Positions 42,268 to 51,837 of a DNA stretch of 64,000 bases are shown here, in pieces. The DNA is from Micromonospora rhizosphaerae (lineage in GTDB: Bacteria; Actinomycetota; Actinomycetes; Mycobacteriales; Micromonosporaceae). A program made the translations under genes and the position numbers. The stretch spans positions 5,580,001 through 5,644,000 of the forward strand of contig NZ_FMHV01000002.1 of NCBI RefSeq assembly GCF_900091465.1, written 5' to 3'. The notes beneath the pieces were generated by a model. That model was not told where the DNA came from and did not search any database. It saw only the letters and a list, made by a program, of their open reading frames with translations. How positions within the stretch are numbered: position 1 is the stretch's first letter; every line of letters begins with the position of its first letter.

Positions 42268-43254
42268 ATGAGCAAGATTGTCCGATTCCACGCCACCGGT
42301 GGCCCCGAGGTCCTGACCTTGGACGACGTCGAGGTCCGCGAACCCGGCCAGGGCGAGATCCGCATCCGCACCAGAGCTCTCGGGCTGAACCGAGCGGATG
42401 CCATGCTCCGCAGCGGCCACCTCATGGAGCTCCCCTCCGGTATCGGATGGGAGGCCTCCGGTGAGGTCGACGCCATCGGCCCAGGCGTCGAAGGTTTCAC
42501 CGTCGGCGATGCCGTCAGCCTGATCCCCTCCTTCAGGGCCACCGACTACCCCATCCACGGCGAGCTGGCCATCGCGCCCGCCACCGCGGTGGTCAAGCAC
42601 CCCGACACGCTGTCCTGGGAAGAGGCCGCGGCCCTGTGGGGGCAGTACCTGACCGCCTACGGCGCCCTCATCGAGACCGCGGCCCTGAAGGCCGGTGACA
42701 CGCTGCTCGTCCCGGCCGCCTCCAGCAGCGTCGGGCTGGCCGCGATCCAGATCGCCCGCAGTGTGGGGGCCCGGCCTGTGGCCCTGACCCGCACCAGCGC
42801 CAAGCGTCAGCAGCTCCTGGACGCCGGCGCCGAAGCGGTCATCGCCACGACCGAGGAAGACGTTGTCACCCGGGTGAACGAGCTCACCGACGGGCAGGGC
42901 GCGCGTGTGATCTTCGACCCGGTGGGAGGACCGGCTCTGGCGCGTCTGATCGGCGCCGCCGCGCCCGGCGGGACCGTGATCGTCTACGGTGCGCTGAGCA
43001 CCGAGGCCACGACGCTGCCGGTGCTGGCGGTGATCGGCAAGAGCCTGACCATCCGCGGATACAAAGTCTTCGACCTCACCACCGACGTCGAACGCCGCAA
43101 GGTCGCCGTTGACTGGATTCTCGACGGTGTCGCCCGCAAAGTCCTGCGGCCGGTCATCGACACCGTGTTCCCGCTGGAGGACATCGTCGGGGCCCATCGT
43201 CGTCTCGAGTCAGGATCCCAGGTCGGCAAGATCGTCGTGACCGTCCGCCGCTGA
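42268..43254 (+). CDS. quinone oxidoreductase-type MDR dehydrogenase
   Basis: A 328-residue NADPH-dependent MDR protein of the zinc-free type. IRIRTRALGLNRADAMLRSG, GIGWEASGEVDAIGPGVEGF and LLVPAASSSVGLAAIQIARS (nucleotide loop) are visible, with GGPALARLIGAAAPGGTVIV near the end. ATG 42268 follows AAAGGCAAGAC. With the aldo/keto reductase and the MDR at 45476 it forms a group of redox enzymes beyond the MarR-controlled exporter, suggesting defence against reactive carbonyl or quinone compounds. Confidence 0.88.
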   Translation: MSKIVRFHATGGPEVLTLDDVEVREPGQGEIRIRTRALGLNRADAMLRSGHLMELPSGIGWEASGEVDAIGPGVEGFTVGDAVSLIPSFRATDYPIHGELAIAPATAVVKHPDTLSWEEAAALWGQYLTAYGALIETAALKAGDTLLVPAASSSVGLAAIQIARSVGARPVALTRTSAKRQQLLDAGAEAVIATTEEDVVTRVNELTDGQGARVIFDPVGGPALARLIGAAAPGGTVIVYGALSTEATTLPVLAVIGKSLTIRGYKVFDLTTDVERRKVAVDWILDGVARKVLRPVIDTVFPLEDIVGAHRRLESGSQVGKIVVTVRR

Positions 43255-43343
43255 CCCGACACACCTTACAGGCGCCAAGGCCCGCGTCCACGCTTACACA
43301 ACGCAAGTTACTCGTCTTACTCGTCTTAGGGAGATGTCCACCC

Positions 43344-44417
43344 ATGCGATACACCACCTTCGGGCGCAACAACGGCCTGCGCGTGTCCGAGTACGGCCTC
43401 GGCACCGCCAATTTCGGCACCGGCTGGCGCGCCGGTGGCGGCTGGGGCCCCGGTGCCGAGCCCGCCGAGGCCCGCAAGATCTTCGACCGGTTCGCCGAAG
43501 CCGGCGGCACGCTCATCGACACCGCCGAGAACTACCAGGCCGGCGAATCCGAGCAGCTGCTCGGCGAGTTCCTGGGCGCCGACCGGGACCACTTCGTGCT
43601 GACGGGCAAGTACAGCATGAACGGCGTCGGACCGCAGACCGTCTCCAACACCGGCAACAGCCGCCGGTACATGGTCCAGGCCCTCGAGGCCAGCCTGCGC
43701 CGCCTGAACACCGATCACCTGGACATGTACTGGGTGCACGCCCCTGACGGCCTGACCCCGATGGAGGAGATCCTGCGCGGCCTGGACGACCTGGTCAGCG
43801 CCGGAAAGATCCGCTATTTCGGGCTGTCGAACTTCCCGGCCTGGCGGGTGTCGCGCGCCGCCGCCATCGCCGAGCTGCGCGGCTGGTCCCCGGTCGCCGG
43901 TATCCAGGTCGAGTACAGCCTCGTCGACCGCACCGCCGAGCGGGAGCTGCTGCCAATGGCGCAGGCGCTTGGCCTGGGCGCGGCGCTGTGGAGCCCGCTC
44001 GGCGGCGGTCTGCTGACCGGCAAGTACCGACAGGGCGCCACCGGCCGGATCAGCGACCTCAAGGCCGTCGGGTTCTTCGAGGAAACCGCGCAGAAGACCG
44101 CGATCGTCGACGCCGTCCTCGACGTCGCGGCCGAGCTCGGCGTGCCGGCCTCCCATGTCGCCATCGCCTGGATGCGGCAGCAGGGCGCGCGGGCGGCCAC
44201 GGCGTACGTGCCGATCATCGGCCCGCGCAGCGTCGCGCAGCTCGACGACTACCTGGGCGCGCTGGACGTTTCGCTGACCCCGGCGCAGTTCGCCCGGCTC
44301 GACGAGGTGAGCGCGATCAGGCTCGGCACCCCGCACGAGCTGAACGCGTGGAGCGTGGGCCCCATCCGCGGCGGTGACGCAAGCGTGATCGACGAGCCCG
44401 CGATCCCGGTAGCGTGA
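43344..44417 (+). CDS. aldo/keto reductase
   Basis: A 357-residue AKR. Catalytic residues are suggested by GGTLIDTAENYQAGESEQLL (Asp and Tyr), VLTGKYSMNG (Lys) and LDMYWVHAPDGLTPMEE (His); the cofactor end has PIIGPRSVAQLDDYLGALDV. It reduces aldehydes or ketones with NADPH in the cytoplasm. ATG 43344 follows GGGAGATG. Its stop overlaps the first frame of a broken HxlR regulator. Confidence 0.92.
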   Translation: MRYTTFGRNNGLRVSEYGLGTANFGTGWRAGGGWGPGAEPAEARKIFDRFAEAGGTLIDTAENYQAGESEQLLGEFLGADRDHFVLTGKYSMNGVGPQTVSNTGNSRRYMVQALEASLRRLNTDHLDMYWVHAPDGLTPMEEILRGLDDLVSAGKIRYFGLSNFPAWRVSRAAAIAELRGWSPVAGIQVEYSLVDRTAERELLPMAQALGLGAALWSPLGGGLLTGKYRQGATGRISDLKAVGFFEETAQKTAIVDAVLDVAAELGVPASHVAIAWMRQQGARAATAYVPIIGPRSVAQLDDYLGALDVSLTPAQFARLDEVSAIRLGTPHELNAWSVGPIRGGDASVIDEPAIPVA

Positions 44418-44781
44418 TCTCAGGCGGCGGACCAGTTTCGAGGACATGGAGTGGCCCGATCGCGCGCAGCCTGGAGTACGTCGGCGAGTGGTGGAGCATG
44501 CTGATCATGCCTGACGCCTTCGACGGCTTCACCCGCTTCGACGAGTTCGAGCGCAGCCTCGGCATCGCCCCGAACATGCTGGCCGCCGCCTGAAGTCCCC
44601 GGTGGACGCCGGCCCGCTGGAGCGCCGGCGCTACCAAAACCGGCCGCCGCGCTACGAGTACGTCCTCACGATGACCGGGCGCAGCCTGCGCCCGGTCATC
44701 CTCGCCCTCCACGGCCGGGGCAACAAGGACCTGGCCCCGGAGGAGCGCAGCCTCGTGCTCGTCGACCAGGCCACCGGTTAG
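44414..44781 (+). pseudogene. HxlR-family regulator with two frameshifts
   Basis: The first frame (GTG 44414, overlapping the reductase stop) reads PIARSLEYVGEWWSMLIMPD and FDEFERSLGIAPNMLAA, the start of an HxlR winged helix, then stops at 44591. One base out of frame the protein continues LKS, LERRRYQNRPPRYEYVLTMT and SLVLVDQATG, ending at TAG 44779. The original N-terminus MEWP is also out of frame by one C in CCC near 44455. Three lesions make a sequencing error less likely. It probably once controlled the redox genes. Confidence 0.7.
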
Positions 44782-45475
44782 GAGGTCAAGCCGAAGCAGA
44801 GCGAGGCGAGGCGACGCCTGACGCTGCCGCGAACGTCTACGAGCAGTGGTGAGGAGCTGGGGCTGTCTCGCGTTCTGGTTGCCGCGCGTCACGACCAGCT
44901 CCTCGGGCAATGGCGCAAGTACCGCGTCTTCAAGGCGGCCCTGAACGGGCCGTACGCGCCGCCGCCTGGGCGCGCGCCGGCCGCTGCCGCTGGCGCTCTG
45001 CGGCTGTCACGTCTGATGCCCGGCGGCTGGCGCGGAGAGCGGGGAGCCCGGAGGGCCGCCGAACAACGACAGGCCGTTGACCGGCGAGGTGGCGGGCCGG
45101 CAGCCGGCCGGGCCGCGCGGCCAGCATCCCGCGCGAGCTGCCGTATGGGGTCACGGTCGGACTGCCCAGGTTCAGCGGCCGTCGGGGCGCGATGCTCCGG
45201 CCCGCTCCCGCCGGTAGCCCGACTGGGTGAACTGCGCTCAGGCGCGGGCCGACTGGGCTGGGGCAGGGCATGCTGCGATCGGTGACGCTGGCGCGTGCGG
45301 AGTAGGCCGGGACGTGTGTGGACCACCGGCTGCGGGCGATGCATCCGTCGAAGCCTCCGCGGGAACCTCCCGACTTTGATGGCGGCGGGAGCGCCAAGCC
45401 GGGAGGGCGACGTACTGGCGGCCATCGCGCGGCGGGCCGGGCGTCCGGGAGCAGCAGGGCGGAGAGGAATTCCAT
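44782..45475. other. 700-base stretch without a recognisable gene
   Basis: Open frames here are arginine- and proline-rich shadows with no family motif. One frame, LLGQWRKYRVFKAALNGPYA near 44900, looks protein-like but could not be assigned and has no clear start. The last 15 bases hold the ribosome site of the next gene. Confidence 0.4.
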
Positions 45476-46447
45476 ATGGTCGACGGGGATGTGCCCGAGC
45501 GGATGCAGGCCGCGGCCTTCGACGAGTTCGGCGGTCCGGAGGTGATCACACCGCGTATCCTGCCTGTGCCGGAGATCGCCGACGACGAGGTGCTACTCAA
45601 GGTGTGGAGCGCCGGCGTGGGGGTGTGGGACGCCCTTGAGCGGGAGGGCGCGCTGGTGCCGGAGGGCGCCGCATTTCCCATCGTGCCCGGCGCCGAAGGG
45701 GCGGGCACCGTCGCCGCGGTCGGCGGGCAGGTGACCGACGTCGCGGTGGGCGACCTGGTCTACGTGTATGGCCGCAGACGGCCGAAAGGCGGCTTCTACG
45801 CCGAGTACGCGGCGACGAAGGCGCAGTACGTCGCGAAGCTGCCCTCGGGTGTGCCGGTGGAGCATGCGGGAGCCATGCCAGCCAACGCGCTGACCGCGTT
45901 GTCGGGCCTGGACGTCCTCGGCCTGCCGGCCGGGGAGTGGGTCTTGATCTTCGGCGCGAGCGGCGGTCAGGGGCATCTGGCCGTGCAATTGGCCAAGCGG
46001 CAGGGGCTCAGCGTGATCGCTGTTGCCTCCAGGGCGGAGGGCGTGGCGCTGGTGACCCGGCTCGGTGCCGACCTGTCCGTCGACGGTCACGGCGACGTCG
46101 TGGAGGTGCTCGCCCGGATCCGGGATGTGGCGCCGGACGGCGTCGGCGGCATCCTGGCCATGGCCGGTGGGGAGACGCTTGACAGGCTCACCGAAGCGCT
46201 ACGCGACGGTGGCGTGCTCGCGTACCCCAACGGCGTTCAACCGGTACCGCGCGAGCGACCCGGCGTGACGGTCCGGGCCTACAACGGCGAGACGGGTCCC
46301 GAGCGGTTGCGGCGCCTCAACGAGCTCATCGAGGCTGGACCGTTCGAGGTAAATGTTGCCGAGAAGTTCCCGCTGGGGCGGGCGGCGGAGGCGCATCGAC
46401 GTCTGCAGACTTCGTACCCGGGCAGGTTGCTGCTGACGGTGACGTGA
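45476..46447 (+). CDS. quinone oxidoreductase-type MDR dehydrogenase (zinc-free)
   Basis: A 323-residue protein. MQAAAFDEFGGPEVITPRIL at the N-terminus, IVPGAEGAGTVAAVGGQVTD, then WVLIFGASGGQGHLAVQLAK (nucleotide loop) and a C-terminal LGRAAEAHRRLQTSYPGRLL are standard for NADPH:quinone reductase-like proteins. ATG 45476 is preceded by GGAGAGGAAT. Unusually, the start region consists of three restriction-site hexamers in a row (45467-45484). Redox detoxification role inferred. Confidence 0.88.
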   Translation: MVDGDVPERMQAAAFDEFGGPEVITPRILPVPEIADDEVLLKVWSAGVGVWDALEREGALVPEGAAFPIVPGAEGAGTVAAVGGQVTDVAVGDLVYVYGRRRPKGGFYAEYAATKAQYVAKLPSGVPVEHAGAMPANALTALSGLDVLGLPAGEWVLIFGASGGQGHLAVQLAKRQGLSVIAVASRAEGVALVTRLGADLSVDGHGDVVEVLARIRDVAPDGVGGILAMAGGETLDRLTEALRDGGVLAYPNGVQPVPRERPGVTVRAYNGETGPERLRRLNELIEAGPFEVNVAEKFPLGRAAEAHRRLQTSYPGRLLLTVT

Positions 46448-46804
46448 GGCCTGTTTTCCGGGCCCCCGGCGGGCTGCACCCGCCCGTAGGACATCCGGGC
46501 CACGCCTCGGGCTGTCCTGAGTCGTGGGCTGCGGGCCGAGAGCGTAGCCCGGCCAGGGCATGGGCCGCGCCGGGTCGAGGCGTCTGACCGCAGTGGCCAA
46601 CAACCGATCCGGGTTGCAGCGACACGCCAGCGAAGCCCCAAGCGACAGGCGCAACATAGGCTGCCCATGACGACAGCATGACGACAACAGGAGCCGAGGC
46701 GGAGCACCTGGCCCTGCACCTGTCGGTCGGCCGCAGATCACCGGAGTGCCTGCGACCACTGCCGCCTACTACTCCAGCCGCACTTCCGTTGGCAGTCTTA
46801 CAGC
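46448..46804. other. intergenic stretch between the dehydrogenase and IS630
   Basis: No gene, remnant or strong signal recognised. A weak GGCGGG/CCGCCC hairpin just after the dehydrogenase stop may terminate it. Confidence 0.4.
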
Positions 46805-47898
46805 TAGTGTCCTGAGTCGTTAATTCGGCCACAGTAGGTGGCGACGCTGTTGAGGATGTCGTCGGCGGTCCTGGTCCAGACGAAGGGCTTCGGGTCGGCG
46901 TTCCATGCGTCGATCCAGGCGCGGACGTCGGCTTCGAGTTCGGCGAGGCTCCGGTGGCTGGATCGGCGCAGTTTCCGGTTGGTCAGTTCGGCGAACCACC
47001 GCTCGACGAGGTTCAGCCAGGACGCCGAGGTCGGGGTGAAATGCAGGTGGAAGCGGGGATGCGCGGCCAGCCATCGCTGCACGGCCGGGGTCTTGTGGGT
47101 GGCGTAGTTGTCCAGGATCAGGTGTAGGTCCAACTCGGCGGGGGTGTTCGCGTCGATGGTCTTGAGGAAGCGCAGGAACTCCTGGTGACGGTGCTTGCGG
47201 TGGACCTGCCCGATGACCGTGCCAGTGGCGACGTCGAACGCGGCGAACAGACTCGCCACACCATGACGAACGTAGTCGTGGGTCTGTCGGGCCGGGACCG
47301 TGGGCATCATCGGCAGCATCGGCCGGGTCCGCTCCAGGGCCTGCATCTGCGACTTCTCGTCCACGCACAGCACCATCGCCTTGACCGGCGGATCCAGGTA
47401 CAGGCCGACCACGTCACGGACCTTCTCCACGAACAGCGGATCCGCGGACAGCTTCCAGGTGTCCACCAGATGCGGCTTGAGCCCGAACGCCCGCCAGATC
47501 CGCGACACCGCGGTCTGCGACAACCCGGTGGCGTTGGCCATCGACCGTGTCGACCAGTGACTGTCCTGATTGGCCGGCTGCTGCTCCAGCGTACGAACAA
47601 TGACCTCCTCGACCTGGTCGTCGCTGATCCGGCGAGGCGCCCCAGGCCGCGGCTCGTCGACCAGGCCCTCCAACCGGCGCGCCAGGAACCGGCTACGCCA
47701 CTTGCCCACCATGTCCCGCGACACACCAAGCCGCTGCGCGACATGGGTATTGACCAGCCCATCGGCGCACAACAGGACGATCTTCGACCGCAACGCCAAC
47801 GCCTGTGACGACTTACCCCGCCGCGCCCACCGGGTCAGACACGCACGCTCATCATCAGTCAGCTCGACAAGACCACGAGGACGACCAGCCACCCCCAC
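46804..47898 (-). CDS. IS630-family transposase
   Basis: A 364-residue intact transposase. The N-terminal helix-turn-helix part has GLVNTHVAQRLGVSRDMVGK; the DDE catalytic residues lie in VLCVDEKSQMQALERT, LILDNYATHKTPAVQRWLAA and SWLNLVERWFAELTNRKLRR. GTG 47898 is the start and the stop lies within the inverted repeat tip. Unlike the other transposase genes in the window it has no frameshift, so this is probably the most recent arrival. Confidence 0.92.
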   Translation of the reverse strand: MGVAGRPRGLVELTDDERACLTRWARRGKSSQALALRSKIVLLCADGLVNTHVAQRLGVSRDMVGKWRSRFLARRLEGLVDEPRPGAPRRISDDQVEEVIVRTLEQQPANQDSHWSTRSMANATGLSQTAVSRIWRAFGLKPHLVDTWKLSADPLFVEKVRDVVGLYLDPPVKAMVLCVDEKSQMQALERTRPMLPMMPTVPARQTHDYVRHGVASLFAAFDVATGTVIGQVHRKHRHQEFLRFLKTIDANTPAELDLHLILDNYATHKTPAVQRWLAAHPRFHLHFTPTSASWLNLVERWFAELTNRKLRRSSHRSLAELEADVRAWIDAWNADPKPFVWTRTADDILNSVATYCGRINDSGH

Positions 47899-47938
47899 AG
47901 CCTACTATCTGCGGCCGAATTAACGACTCACGACACTA
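46805..47938. mobile_element. complete IS630-family insertion sequence
   Basis: Near-perfect terminal inverted repeats TAGTGTCCTGAGTCGTTAAT... (from 46805) and its complement ending at 47938 match at 25 of the first 26 positions. Each end carries TA, the duplication made by IS630/Tc1 elements. One intact transposase gene fills the element. No other gene of the window is visibly interrupted by it. Confidence 0.9.
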
Positions 47939-48001
47939 GAACCGGTTGTGCAGATCAGGCGCCGGAACGCTCGTCCATTGTAGACTCCCGCACCTGTGGC
48001 G

Positions 48002-48199
48002 GTGGACGATCTTTCGGGTTAGGTGCCCGGTCTGGATGACCTGATGGCGCGGATCGCTGGCCGATTTCGGCGGGTGGAGCCGCGCCGGCGTGCCCGCTCG
48101 TACCTGCTGGGCCTGCCGTCGCCGCTGGCCGGCAAGAACGGCTGGACCTTGGCCGAGGCGGCCGGGGAGAAGGCGGGACCGGGACGAGCACGCCGATGA
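48002..48199 (+). pseudogene. IS701-family transposase N-terminal remnant
   Basis: VDDLSG, a TAG, then LDDLMARIAGRFRRVEPRRR and YLLGLPSPLAGKNGWTLAEA, the conserved start of IS701 transposases. The frame ends after 58 further residues and the DDE domain is absent. The 300 bases after it (48200-48513) hold no gene. Confidence 0.65.
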
Positions 48200-48513
48200 G
48201 CCGCGCACGGTCGCGGCGGCGAGTTGGTGTCATGGCCGGTCCAACGGCAACACCCCCGCTGCGCGCCGGGGCCCACGTACGGCAGGACAAGTTCGCGATC
48301 GTCTTCGGTTCCATCTGTCATCGCTCTTGGTTGGCCTGCGCCGTGGTGCGGCCATCCCCGCCGTGCACCTCCCCCGGATGAAGGTTAGGGAAAGGAGCAC
48401 GGCCGAGACAGCCACGCCCTAGCGTGAGCGCCGACGGCAGTAGCGCGCGGCACACCGGCGACATATCGATGGGGTACCCGGCGTGTCGTGGATCGGAACG
48501 GGGGCCGACTTCC

Positions 48514-49422
48514 ATGGTAAAGAAGTTCATCAAAGAGGCGGTATCGCGCAGCGCAGAGTCGGATGACGATCGACGGAAGCTCGCGTCGATGACGGACCCG
48601 ACGAATCCCGCCGCGCGATCGCCGGACGGCTCGGGGCCGAGTGACGCGACGATCCTGAACTTCGCCCTCAACCTCGAATACCTCGAAGCCGAGTTCTACC
48701 TTCGCGCCACCACGGGGCAGGGACTGCCTGACGAGATGACCACCGGTACCGGCACCCGGGGTGAGGTGACCGGTGGGGGCATGGTCAACTTCAGCAACTC
48801 GGTAGTGCGCAAGTTCGCACGGGAGATCGCCTCGGACGAGCGGCAGCATGTGGCCTTCCTGCGGTCCGCCCTCGGGGAGCACGCCGTTTCCCGTCCGGCG
48901 ATCTCTCTTGACACGAGCTTCACCGCGGCGGCCACCGCGGCCGGGCTCATCAAGTCGGGCGAGATGTTCGACCCGTACGCCAACGATCTCAACTTCCTGT
49001 TCGCCGCGTTCCTGTTCGAGGACGTCGGCGTCTCCGCTTTCAAAGGAGCGGCCCCGCTGCTGTCCAACAAGACGTACCTGGACGCTGCCGCGGGTCTGCT
49101 CGCCACGGAGGCGTACCACGCCGGGATCGTCCGCTCCGCGCTCTACAACGAAGGCATGATCGACGATGCCGTCTTCGCGGGCGTGCAGAAGCTCTCCGAC
49201 GCCCGCAACAGTCTCGACGGACCGGTCGACGACGACCAGGGTATCGGCACCAGCGCCGAGGCGAACCTCATTCCCACGGACGCCAACGGCATCGCCTACG
49301 GCCGCTCGGCCCAGTCGGTCCTGAATATCGTGTACCTCAACGCGAGCCCGGCGAACTCCGGCGGCTTCTATCCCTCCGGCCTTAACGGCGACATCGCGAT
49401 GAGCGGCGGGGCCGCCAGCTAA
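48514..49422 (+). CDS. ferritin-like domain protein
   Basis: A 302-residue protein with a four-helix ferritin-like domain (about 50-220). ILNFALNLEYLEAEFYLRAT gives the first metal glutamates, ASDERQHVAFLRSALG the first ExxH, FAAFLFEDVGVSAFKGAAPL the third helix and ATEAYHAGIVRSALYNEGM the second ExxH. The C-terminal third is glycine/asparagine-rich and ends with PANSGGFYPSGLNG. No obvious signal peptide in this start; GTG 48424 is an alternative start. Proteins of this family accompany desiccation or redox stress functions. Iron handling or oxidation is inferred. Confidence 0.8.
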   Translation: MVKKFIKEAVSRSAESDDDRRKLASMTDPTNPAARSPDGSGPSDATILNFALNLEYLEAEFYLRATTGQGLPDEMTTGTGTRGEVTGGGMVNFSNSVVRKFAREIASDERQHVAFLRSALGEHAVSRPAISLDTSFTAAATAAGLIKSGEMFDPYANDLNFLFAAFLFEDVGVSAFKGAAPLLSNKTYLDAAAGLLATEAYHAGIVRSALYNEGMIDDAVFAGVQKLSDARNSLDGPVDDDQGIGTSAEANLIPTDANGIAYGRSAQSVLNIVYLNASPANSGGFYPSGLNGDIAMSGGAAS

Positions 49423-49617
49423 TCACCTGGCCATCGCCGCGGTCCCGGCGCGCACTGCGGTGCGTGTTCCCAGGCCCGTACCGGACGGCCCGTGCGCCCG
49501 GCACACGGCCAGCGCCAGACTCCACCCCAGCGGCACCGGATCGCCGCCTTCACCGCCGGGCAACGACCAGGATAGGAAGCACATGATGCACCTCGAACTC
49601 CACCCGAGCCACCCGAC

Positions 49618-49770
49618 GGGTTCGACGCGCCGCAGGGCAGCTTCGGCAACATGATCGAGATGGGTATCGTCGACCCACCGCCGGTGGCCCGCGCGGCGCT
49701 GCAGAACGGCGCCTCGGTGGCCGGCCTGCTGCCGACCACGAACACGCTGGTCGTCGAGGAGCAGACACCG
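49618..49770 (+). pseudogene. groEL: 3' fragment of a GroEL chaperonin gene
   Basis: GFDAPQGSFGNMIEMGIVDP and then PVARAALQNGASVAGLLPTT, TLVVEE match the end of the equatorial domain of Hsp60 (family: GIVDPAKVTRxALQNAASVA). About 50 residues remain, without the family glycine/methionine tail, and nothing of the gene precedes them. The 195 bases before it hold no gene. A deletion or transfer scar. Confidence 0.7.
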
Positions 49771-49888
49771 TGGGATGGCAGCCCGGCGCCGATGACCAGT
49801 TCGGGCCGCTGGACGAGGGGCTGCAGCAGCCGCGCCGGACTCCAGTACGCCGCAGTCGCTCGGGCTTGGGCCGTCGGTCGGGTGAGGC

Positions 49889-51193
49889 ATGGGCCCCGTA
49901 ATCGGTGACGGCCGGCCACCGGCCGTCACCGAGCCCGCCGCACCCATCACCGAGCTGAGCGCGCTGCAGCTGCTGCGCTCCCGCGGGCGGCTGCGCGGGG
50001 TGCTGGCGCTGCTCGGTCCGGCGTTCGTGGCAGCGGTTGCGTACATCGACCCGGGTAACTTCGCCACCAACTTCACCGCCGGCGCGAGGTTCGGGTACAC
50101 GCTGGCCTGGGTGATCGTGGTGGCCAACCTGATGGCCATGCTGGTGCAGTACCTGTCGGCCAAGGCTGGCGTGGCGACCGGGCGTGACCTGCCGGAGCTG
50201 TGCCGCGAGCACCTGCCGCGCCCGGTCTCCCGCGGCCTGTGGGTCCAGGCAGAGGTGATCGCGATGGCGACCGACCTGGCCGAGTTCGTCGGCGCGGCGG
50301 TCGGGCTGAACCTGCTGTTCGGGGTGCCGCTGTTCCCGGCCGGGCTGATCACCGCGGTCGTCGCGTTCGGGATCCTCGGCCTGGAGCAGCGCGGCTACCG
50401 GCGCTTCGAGCTTGCCATCGTCGGGCTGCTCTGCATCGTGTTTCTCGGTTTCCTCTATGACCTGGCCGTGGTCGGCGCCGACCCGGTCGGTGTCGCCGAC
50501 GGGATGGTTCCCGGGCTCGCCGGCAACGACAGCCTGCTGCTCGTGGCGGGCATCATCGGCGCGACCGTAATGCCGCACGTGGTGTACCTGCACTCCGCCT
50601 TGACGAAGGCCCGGGTGGCCTGCCGGGACGACGCCGAACGCCACGAGCTGCTGCGCTTCCAGCGGCTCGACGTGGTTGTCGGGCTCGGCGCGGCCGGTGT
50701 GATCAACCTGTCCATGCTGGTGATCGCGGCCTCGCTGTTCAACCGCACCGGCCATGCCGACGTCGACTCGATCGAGGCCGCCCACGCCGGGCTCGGCCAC
50801 CTCGTCGGTGGCGGCGCGGCCCTCGCGTTCGCCGTGGCCCTGCTCGCCTCCGGACTGTCCTCGTCGAGCGTGGGCACCTACGCCGGGCAGGTCGTCATGC
50901 AGGGCTTCATCCGCCAGCGCATCCCGCTGTTCGTCCGGCGCGGGCTGACAATGCTCCCGGCACTGCTGGTGCTGGGGTTGGGCCTGCCGGCCACGGACAG
51001 CCTGGTCGTCTCGCAGGTGGTCCTGTCGTTCGGCATCCCCTTCGCTCTGGTCCCGTTGCTGTTGCTCACCCGCCGCGCGGACATCATGGGCTCGTTCGTC
51101 AACAGCCGGGCCACCACGGCGGCGGCGGGTGGCATCGCCGCAGTGATCATCGTGTTGAACGTGTATCTGCTGTACGTCACGTTCCTCGGCTAG
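49889..51193 (+). CDS. mntH: NRAMP-family manganese/iron transporter
   Basis: A 434-residue membrane protein with about eleven hydrophobic segments. The metal-binding DPGN motif of helix 1 reads AAVAYIDPGNFATNF and the helix 6 motif is GATVMPHVVYLHSALTKARV, both intact, so proton-coupled Mn(II) or Fe(II) import is expected. ATG 49889 follows GGTGAGG. It stands alone behind the GroEL fragment, with the ferritin-like gene upstream; no DtxR/MntR gene is near. Confidence 0.92.
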   Translation: MGPVIGDGRPPAVTEPAAPITELSALQLLRSRGRLRGVLALLGPAFVAAVAYIDPGNFATNFTAGARFGYTLAWVIVVANLMAMLVQYLSAKAGVATGRDLPELCREHLPRPVSRGLWVQAEVIAMATDLAEFVGAAVGLNLLFGVPLFPAGLITAVVAFGILGLEQRGYRRFELAIVGLLCIVFLGFLYDLAVVGADPVGVADGMVPGLAGNDSLLLVAGIIGATVMPHVVYLHSALTKARVACRDDAERHELLRFQRLDVVVGLGAAGVINLSMLVIAASLFNRTGHADVDSIEAAHAGLGHLVGGGAALAFAVALLASGLSSSSVGTYAGQVVMQGFIRQRIPLFVRRGLTMLPALLVLGLGLPATDSLVVSQVVLSFGIPFALVPLLLLTRRADIMGSFVNSRATTAAAGGIAAVIIVLNVYLLYVTFLG

Positions 51194-51271
51194 TTACTAG
51201 CCCCAGGGCCAGCCCCTTCGGCCAGCCCGCGCCCGGTCAGGGTCACAGCGCTGCCTCGGCCTGCCGTCCAA

Positions 51272-51837
51272 CATTCACGAGATATGGACGGCGTCCGGGC
51301 ACACCTACGGCGCGGACCGGGTGCACCGGCAGCTACGCCGCGACGGCATCAGCGTGGGCCGCAAGCGGGTCGAGCGGTTGATGGCCTCCCAGGGTTGGCA
51401 GGGTGCGTTCCTGCGTCGCGGCTGGCGCGGCGGCTCGACCCGACAGGACCCGAACGCGACGCCGGCACCGGACCTGATCAAACCGGAACTTCACCGCGAC
51501 CGGGCCGAACCGGCTCTGGGTCGCCGACGCCACCCGCATCCCCTGCGGCGAGGGCGTGTTCTGGCTCGCGGCGGTCCGCGACGCGTTCTCCCGCCGGATC
51601 GTCGGTTGGAAGATCTCCGACCGCTGCGACACCGACCTCATCCTCGCCGCCCTCGAATACGGCATCTGGTCACGCAACGTCCGCTACGGCCAGTTGATCC
51701 ACCACTCGGACAGGGCCGCCAACTACACGTCCTTTCGCTTCGCGCAACGCTTACAGGACAACGGGATCCTGCCCTCGATGGGCTCCGTCGGCGACTCGTA
51801 CGACCGTGAGACTTTGAGTCGCCGTCAGGTGGCCTGA
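51272..51837 (+). pseudogene. IS3-family transposase (OrfB) remnant, frameshifted and truncated
   Basis: IHEIWTASGHTYGADRVHRQ and ISVGRKRVERLMASQGWQGA are the OrfB N-terminus. Near 51482 one extra C in AAACCGG shifts the frame; restored, it reads NFTATGPNRLWVADATRIPC, then AAVRDAFSRRIVGWKISDRC and LIHHSDRAANYTSFRFAQRL with two catalytic aspartates. After SVGDSYD the sequence jumps to unrelated DNA and the last glutamate region is missing. No OrfA or ends seen. Confidence 0.75.
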
